39,684 bases of DNA from Saccoglossus kowalevskii. Lineage: Eukaryota; Hemichordata; Enteropneusta; Harrimaniidae. The first letter of the stretch is position 1, and each line of letters starts with the position of its first letter. The translations under genes and the position numbers were made by a program. The notes beneath the pieces were generated by a model that had not been told where the DNA came from, searched no databases, and worked only from the letters and a program-made list of their open reading frames with translations. The stretch is taken from contig NW_003106600.1 of NCBI RefSeq assembly GCF_000003605.2, positions 352,567 to 392,250 on the forward strand, written 5' to 3'. Shown here piece by piece: positions 32,241 to 39,684 of this stretch.

Positions 32241-34852
32241 TATACTTTCAAGTTTTTTTTATATTTATTTGCCATGCACTGAGAACAATGGCAACATACA
32301 GTCATGGAGATACCATTTATGATAAACGGTATTGTTGTTCAGTTCCCCCAGAATATTGGTGGCAACAAAGACTACATGAACGAAAGAATTACTGGTACTT
32401 GTTTTGATGGCTGGCAAAGAATTACTTTTTTGGTCAATGTTTGAAGTCTGGAAGAATTCTGTGATAGTAAAATTGATAGCGTTATGTACGTTGTTTCTGG
32501 TATGACAGGAATACAGGTACGCTATATGTAATACAAATTCTCTGAATGCTACTGCCAGTAAAGATTGTAAAGTTGTCTGCATCATTTATACGTAACGTAT
32601 TCGAAAATCATGTACGGGCGACATATTTTGTCTGGCGTGTTATTTATTTTTTCTCTTTTTTTTTTAAACTTGACTGGACTTACCTCGAATGCTGGCTGTG
32701 CTACACGACCGACAGAGATAAATGTTTAACCCCAACAGAGGTGCACATAGTTGAGGCACAGCTGCTCAGTGAGTTTGCCTGTGTGTCTCCTACTGAATGG
32801 AATTACTAGTATGTTAATACTTCTACTTTAATATCAACAACAATAAAATTAAAACATGGCACATCTCTTTTCAGGTTATGCCACCCACATTGCTTTACAT
32901 TTTCTGTACAACGATACTGAGTCAGTTTTATTATTGAAATTATAATGAAATGGATTTTCATTTACAATTCAGTTGCAAATAATTCTCAAGCAGGACACAC
33001 GATTTTCTCAATTAAAATCATGGTCATGAAGTCAGAAACAAAGTTGTACATTCCAAACATTCACCTCATATTCGGAGAATGTCGAGTGTACGAAATCGCT
33101 CATTATTTTTACTTATATTCTCGAGATGAGAATGAAGGTGGCACAGTCTTTCAATCACGTGATCAGTCACGTGGCCGTATGAGGCACTAAACACAATGTG
33201 CTTACGATGGTATTTTTCGTTTCGTAATAATTTTTCGTCTTTAATTTTGCTATTTTCACTGATGGTAAGCAAAATCCACTAAATTGAATCCACATGAACA
33301 TGTAAATAACAGTAGAACTCATTATTTCGCTGGCAATTTCGTGAACTTAAAACCCAGTGAAATTAAATGTCAGTGAAAATAAATTCTGTTACAGTATTTC
33401 CATGTGAAAATATCATTGTTGTAAACTTTTTATGGTTTACTTTTGTAATTCCATTTGCGTTCACGGGGAACCTGACAAAGTATACAGTTTTTTTTTTTTT
33501 GTCTTTTATAATTTTTTTTTTCATTCATATATTTTCCCAAAAAAGTACATTACTTCAAAATAATCTTACATGTCAAAAAGATATACAAAAAGATAATTAA
33601 CAACATAAAATGAAGCAAAGTATACAGTTTGTTTTAGGATAACTAGGCTGGGTTATAATGAGCTGTCTTGTGCGCCTAGAAACAGTTTTGAAAAGTCCAT
33701 GGATCAATGAAAACTCTGAATAGTAAGAATAGAAAACTAACAAAAGTGCAATTTAATATCGATGTGTTAATAAACATTTGTGTAAATGGCGATTTAGTCA
33801 GTCCTAGAGCGCCACCAAGTCGATTCCCACACGCTGACAAAAAATACCCTTAACACCGGGATGTGTTGTCCGAGTAGCACAGACAGCTTAGTAAATATGT
33901 ATCCATTTAACGCCAACTTACATACTTCAACGTTTGTCTGTTAATCGCTCGGAAACATTGTTCAGAATGCCTCATATTTCTAAATACCATTACCATAGCA
34001 ACGCACGTTCGATTGTCAAGTTCAGTTTCACGACATGAAATATTTCAATATAATGTTTAATAAGCGATTCATAGCCGTATACTGGTGTGAGGCATTCAGG
34101 ATATAAAGACGAGAATAAGTTCGAAACGCGTTCCTAATGATATTCAGAAGATATCATCGTTGTTCAAATTACGTCTAGTGTGTACTTATCGCGGTGGTTC
34201 GGGATTCAATAATCAACCGTCACGACACGGTTAATGACACCTTGATTGAAACTACCTGTGTTCACACATGAGAACAAACATATGACTTACACAATGAATA
34301 ACAGTAAATATGGAATAAATCCGTTCACTGCAAATCCAGTCCTATGTTCTTTGTAACATCAAATTTAAAATCATGCGAGATTCGATTTTTGCTCATATAT
34401 GTCCTGATAATGTAACCTGGGTTGAGTCAAGTTGCATTTCAGTCACATCTCCGGTTGTTATAGCGTGCAGACCCCTAGATACCGTCTATTCAAGTATCCA
34501 TATATTTGTAAATATTTACGTACGTACAACCAAACAATACAGATATTTGCAACGACCCGTAGGTATTGTTATATGTGTCTATTGTTATTAAAATATAATG
34601 GTTCTCTTCGACCCTGAGGGGAAACATCGATCGATATAATGTTGTGTCCGAGTCGGCGGTGAGGGCATTTCTCGTCTGTGAGATGTTTGTACTTTGTCCC
34701 ATTTCCTTTTCTGGCCATTGTGATTAAGGATTCAATTTATTTTAAGGTCACAAGATACACCTCCAAATGCATTGTATCGACAGTGTTACGTCACATGACC
34801 TGTTAAAGAGGGGTCCAATATGCATAGGACAACGCACGGGAGTGTAATCGTT
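32241..34852. other. Intergenic, 2.6 kb, no intact gene
   Basis: AT-rich. Short open frames (32546-32809, 32945-33190, 33367-33600) show no family resemblance. A CAGTGAAAATAAATTC stretch near 33371 relates to the element at 22170. A pair of CACGTG boxes lies at 33156 and 33168. Confidence 0.45.
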
Positions 34853-34853
34853 C

Positions 34854-34945
<92 letters not shown>
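34853..34945. repeat. (CAGA)n microsatellite, about 23 units
   Basis: Uninterrupted CAGA repeats over 93 bases. The long open frames across it on both strands are a by-product of the repeat. Confidence 0.97.
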
Positions 34946-36220
34946 TTGTCCGAGTATTTTTTTATATCTGAACGATACAGCAACGATACGCAACAGAGAG
35001 TGTAATACTTGTAATACGTTCATCACGTCTGGACTCGGAGATTGTACTGGCAAATCACGTCAAACTGATTACGTTTGGGTGCATTCAGAACCTTCCAGAA
35101 GTTCTACTCTCATTTAACAAATGGTGTATAATCTTTCTGTCAGTTTCCACCAAAGGCATTCTGGGGGATATTATTTGTGTGAAAAGAACATATTTGATAT
35201 GTTAACAGCAACGTCTTCACGGCTGACCCCTGACCCCTGACCGCATCACATTGTTGGTTTACTTAAGATAATGCTGCCATTAAAAAAATCACAGTAAATC
35301 ATACACTTCTGGTGATTAACATACTTGCAAGTCATTCGTTTTTAACGTTTTTACGGATCAAGAAAGATGTGCTTCCAGAGAAAACATATGCAAAACATTC
35401 CAAAAAGCAGTCATTATGAAACATTTGGCATAGGAATCTATGTAAAAACATTATTCCATGGATAACTTATAGTAATACATGTATTCCAAAAGTCTCCATT
35501 TTTCGTGTGAGTCATATGAGCCCTCATAACACTACATATCATTTTAGCATAGGTCAACAAACACAATTTTGAGATATGAAGGAATATTTCTGTCATAGGA
35601 ACCAATAATTAACTACTCAAAATACGTATTTTTGATCAATTGTCGTTTTGTGGAAAACTTAGTTCAGTGACCCTATAATTGTATTACAGTAACTCCTCTT
35701 GTTGGATTTCAAGGATTTCTGAGTATGTTTTTTAATGGTAGCAAACCACATTAAGATAAATTCTTACTCATCTGGTTTAATTCTAGTAAATTATCCCGGG
35801 GGGTTGAAATAGAGCACTCTCTTCTTCGTCCGTTCCACTGGGCAACGATATAATTCGTAAGTCATGCAGACAATGGCCAGTTAATACCCGACTGTTAACG
35901 GGAGCTTATACTTATCCTGACTCCGGGAAAGTCAAACTAAATACTTTTAAATACTGGAAATTCTTCACGGGAATGTCAAGTAAATGTCAAGTAAATGTCA
36001 AGTAAATGTCAAGTAAATGTCAAGTCATTCTCACGTTTCGAATTATTCTTTGTAGTGTGCACTTTCCTTTTAAAACGCGTCCACTAAGTGATACAGGAAG
36101 TGATTAAAACTTCTAAGGATTCTCGTAATAACCTCATAGCATCAATTTTTACCGTTATGTCATGAATTTGTTTTCGCGTATCTGTTGACCGACTTAATTA
36201 ACTGATTATTAGCTGAATTG
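34946..36220. other. Intergenic, with a short 11-bp array
   Basis: No gene recognised. Contains three overlapping TGACCCC units at 35224-35242 and the 11-bp repeat at 35972-36025. Confidence 0.45.
35972..36025. repeat. 11-bp tandem repeat, 5 units
   Basis: Five copies of AATGTCAAGTA in a row, perfect except at the edges. Confidence 0.9.
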
Positions 36221-37010
36221 CTGTGTTATGTCTGTCATCGTTTAGGTCTATTTGAAGTTTTGGACGGAACTTGGCTCAGTGATTTGGAACTAATTACCAG
36301 ATAATCGTCGCCATTCTGACAGTTTATATTCATAGTTATTAATGTAGTGAACGATTAATCAAAAGATATGACGTATTCAGTACTTAGTGTGATTGGCTTT
36401 ATGATTGAAGGTTACGCCTTAGAGTCTTTTTACTGCTTTGTAATTGGTTAGAGTTTTACCCATTAGAGTTTTGAAAATGAATAAAGAGAGTTTGAGTTGG
36501 TCTTGGGGAGACAGCACGATAGACGCAGTAGAGAGAGTGCAGTCCTGGAGAGTCGAGTCATGGGGCGAGCCTTGAGGCAGTCCAGTCTTGGGCTAGCCTT
36601 GGGTCAGCCTTGTGAGAGTCTTGGGGACTTTTCCCCAGGGCGCTGTGTCTTATAGAGTGCTCCAAAAGATCGACTAAGACGAGAGCTGAAACGTATTTCG
36701 TTGTGTGCGTCTTATTTGACTGTAAAGTATAAGTGACTTTCCCGATCCCGTACCTCAAGGGGACGAGATAGAGAGACGAGACGAGTTTCCCCCCTGACAA
36801 GTGTGGAGAACCCCGAGAGAGAAGATTTTCCCCTTGATAGTTACATAAATATTAGAAACGAGAACACGGGTAGTTTGTATTCATCGCTGATTGCTAATAC
36901 AATGATTAATTATTAACTTGATCATGATTATTATTAACAATAGACTCCCATGTATTAACTCCGTACTTACATAATAACGCGTTTATCACAAATACCTGGT
37001 CCGTGACCCC
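36221..37010 (+). mobile_element. Possible LTR fragment (weak)
   Basis: Two ATTGG boxes (about 36390 and 36445), AATAAA at 36479-36484, then a GC-richer block with GGGGAC/CCCC-rich sequence to about 36840. It ends near CACA and is followed by TGGTCCGTGACCCC at about 36999, which has the look of a primer-binding site. No paired LTR and no gag/pol frame is in the window, so this stays a suggestion. Confidence 0.22.
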
Positions 37011-37083
37011 AATTTTGTTTTATGCATATAGCGCTGTACAGCAAATTTTACATCGTATCAGCAATTCCCAAGATCTTTAAATG

Positions 37084-37266
37084 AAACTGTATTAATCAAC
37101 CTTAACTGATACAACAACTACTACCACATATATATGTATGGATTAAACTGTATTAATCAACCTTAACTGATACAACAACTACTACCACATATATATGTAT
37201 GGATTAAACTGTATTAATCAACCTTAACTGATACAAGAACTACTACCACATATATATGTATGGATT
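37084..37266. repeat. 61-bp tandem repeat, 3 units
   Basis: Units starting AAACTGTATTAATCAACCTT at 37084, 37145 and 37206, nearly identical (one difference, ACAAC to AGAAC, in the third). Each contains the palindrome CATATATATG. Confidence 0.93.
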
Positions 37267-39550
37267 TAGGAGACATCACATACGAGACTACCGTAAATGT
37301 TTCAACTCGAGAATAAAAAACAAGCGAACCCCAAATAATATAACAACGCATACTTGTGTACACTACGAGTAGTGAGAAATCAATTGCACCAGAAAGTGTG
37401 ATTTTTGTCACTATACTATGACGGCAGCGAACTCTTACACCTTGTGAGTGATGCCTCGAAGTAATGAAATATTTGGAGGGAATAATATCAAAATAATTGA
37501 TCAAAACATTATACTGATGTAGATGTAGAAAGGAACTGGGGAAAGCGACGAGAAAACTAGTTCTAACCTGGACTTACCTCGGCATAAATAATTCCTTATA
37601 TTGACTGAACGCAGAATTAAATATACGTCATGATATTTTAGCAAATCTAGGTTTTTTATATTTTTGTACATCATACACAATCCCATTGATTCACAATTTA
37701 GAAATGCCGAAAATAAATAAAAGCAATTAATAAGACTTAAAAAAATGGTACATGCGATCAATGCCTATTGTTGCCCCTAGAGTTCCCAAATGTCAACTCC
37801 ATGTACTGTTTAAATATGAACACGTGTTGTTGAACTACACGTAACTTTATTGTCATCTGATTTGAGGAGCTTGTAAATGAGCTTTCCACAAAACCGCGCT
37901 GGTAGACGATTATCCGTACGGTTGATTTCATTCTAATGATGCTAGCATTCGATAGAAATAATAAAACATCAACTGATTATTTTGGTTTGAACTCGAGACA
38001 ATAAACATTCTATGTTTATCCATGCGGAGAAACTCATCCAAGTACACTAATTAAACTATTGTAATGTCAATGGCATCTCCATTACCAATCTTAATTGTTT
38101 GTAGATAACTTCATGAAGTCACGAGCTTTAGACTTTACAAGGACGACGAGATTTATCGAAATTATGGGAAATTCCGCTTGCATAAGAACAAACAAAATAG
38201 CCCCCAATGATCAATTCAACTACTATGTGAACCTAACGGAAACACTGACTCTCTCGTGGTTAAACACCCATGTTTTTTACCATGAGTGCAACATTTTATT
38301 TATCCACCGAAATGTTTGTTTTCACGTTTACACAGTACTTTTGTAGGATTTAGAGTTTTATAATTCCAAATTTATATATGTTATTGTGAGTATAGTTTAT
38401 CTCATCATAATTCACATTAAAACATATATGAGGGGAGGCAAGGGGGTAGCTGGTACGGTTTTACGGGAAATAAAAAGTTTTTTTTACAATTTACAAAGAA
38501 AAAAAAGACGTTTTTACAGTTTACAGTGTTGAAAAATGGAACATTGAATGGCCCGAACAGCTCTCCGACTCAAATTCTCCGACATTACTGCGCCGTGTGT
38601 AGAAACGCATGCGCATATTACCCTCGTAATGCTCTTCATTCGGTTAGAGGGCCTTTTACGTCTCAATTTTGTAGTGAATTGTGTCATCTAGTCGTTTTAC
38701 GGTTTCTAAAATGTAATTTCCCTGGATTATTCTTTACGATTTTTTTATTTGGATGTAAATTCTTGTACGTACCGAGAAAAATTACACATTTTTACAGTGT
38801 ACGAAAACAATATTTGATTGACGTTGTACGTCTAGCCTGTGATTACAAAATTACGGAATGTATTTTTTTCTATTTACGTTGTATGAAAAAAAAAAATATT
38901 GCAATTTCGTTGAACGAAAATACCCCCCCCCCCCCCATATATGTATGAAAGCTGTGTGAATGTGTGCAATAGTGTATACGTGTCAGCGTTCGTTATCGTT
39001 TCCATGGCTCAGACACCACGTGATATGGCGTGGTGACAGACCATTTGTGCCTGGTGACTGCAACGTGGAGACTGTTCTTATATCTGTGCTACGTCCTTCT
39101 GTTTCTGATTTTTACAATAAACATTCACGGTCAAAACTAAAGTTCCCCAGCTTTATTTCAGAAATTGGCACGTAATTGAGTAACGAGAATACGGTTTTAC
39201 ATATGGCAGGCAAACATCCTAAATACTGTTTTTTTACAACTTAATGCTACTTTTTGTAGAAAACTTAGGAAAAAGTACCGTTGTAGATATCGTGCTTAAC
39301 ATATGTTTACAGAGACAGTGTAAGAAAGGAAACGACCACCTGTTAAATCGACAGCGAATAAAATACACATATCACGGGTTTCATCTCAATTATAAGTTGA
39401 CATTGTTCGATCACGTACTAAGTGTTGATGGTAATACGTAAACATTGAGCATTGATTTGAGCTGTGATTGCCTGTTTTTTAATTATAACAACCAAGCATA
39501 TAGCATGGATCGCTGCATCATGGCCAATAGTGTTTTCGTCTGAGCCGCCC
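37267..39550. other. Intergenic, 2.3 kb, no recognised gene
   Basis: The longest open frame (38526-38948) begins at GTG, crosses a C-run and has no family resemblance. Otherwise AT-rich with poly-A/T stretches. Confidence 0.45.
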
Positions 39551-39684
39551 TGGACCGCACTGGGCCTCGCCGAGCTTTACTGGACCGCACTGGACCTCGT
39601 CGAGCTTTACTGGACCGCACTGGGCCTCGCCGAGCTTTACTGGACCGCACTGGGCCTCGCCGAGATTTACTGGACCACACTGGG
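39551..39684. repeat. 30-bp GC-rich minisatellite, at least 4.4 units, runs off the window
   Basis: Units of TGGACCGCACTGGGCCTCGC followed by CGAGCTTTAC, starting at 39551, 39581, 39611, 39641 and 39671 (partial). The period is a multiple of three, so a 10-residue repeat frame is open on the minus strand. The array is much richer in GC than its surroundings. Confidence 0.93.

Noticed and set aside
34748-35053. A protein with CLSV repeats on the minus strand
   Set aside because: The frame is only the (CAGA)n microsatellite read through.
38526-38948. A 140-codon coding region
   Set aside because: It starts at GTG, contains a C-run-derived proline stretch, has no family resemblance and no splice or polyadenylation context.

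Overview
The window is AT-rich metazoan nuclear DNA: intron-split genes with GT-AG junctions, many microsatellites and minisatellites, and fossils of DNA transposons and a LINE. The small introns, compact spacing and repeat types suggest an invertebrate, but nothing fixes the phylum. There is no rRNA, CRISPR array or operon, and I found no tRNA.

1-17.6 kb, + strand: the 3' part of one large gene. Nineteen exons can be joined in a continuous frame, about 1,890 codons, and the 5' part lies outside the window. The product is an acidic, Pro/Glu/Val-rich, low-complexity tail. It has a 2.75-kb exon made of about a dozen 38-48 residue modules, three tandemly duplicated exons, and a short basic/acidic C-terminus. 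This C-terminus (strings like TRVIRR and [15 protein letters not shown]) most resembles the C-terminal region of giant invertebrate ankyrins; that identification is tentative. The first 14 exons are all phase 0 and nearly all end in GAG; the last five switch to phases 1 and 2. The large exon carries two single-base deletions that break its frame. A possible alternative last exon would end the protein in ETDV, a class I PDZ-ligand form. Introns carry a TA-flanked MITE and a 1.3-kb element with terminal inverted repeats.

17.6-24.4 kb: intergenic. It holds a 4 x 26-bp minisatellite, two copies (one truncated) of a TTAA-flanked MITE, another 205-bp inverted-repeat element, and a heavily decayed non-LTR retrotransposon (reverse transcriptase and C-terminal zinc-knuckle region).

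24.5-30.0 kb, + strand: a complete tetraspanin gene with one probable 5' noncoding exon plus six coding exons, giving 246 residues with four membrane segments, a CCG motif and six cysteines in the large loop. Its introns hold diverged tandem repeats and two copies of a second TTAA-ended MITE.

30.0-39.7 kb: no convincing intact gene. A decayed copy of the tetraspanin second coding exon lies at 32.16 kb, so the tetraspanin locus was once duplicated. The rest has a short palindromic element, a (CAGA)n tract, 11-, 30- and 61-bp tandem repeats, and a GC-richer block that might be an LTR.

The two genes share strand but show no sign of functional coupling. The most distinctive material is the rapidly remodelled repeat-coding tail of the first gene: exon-plus-intron triplication, in-frame 21-bp minisatellites and 92-residue higher-order repeats.
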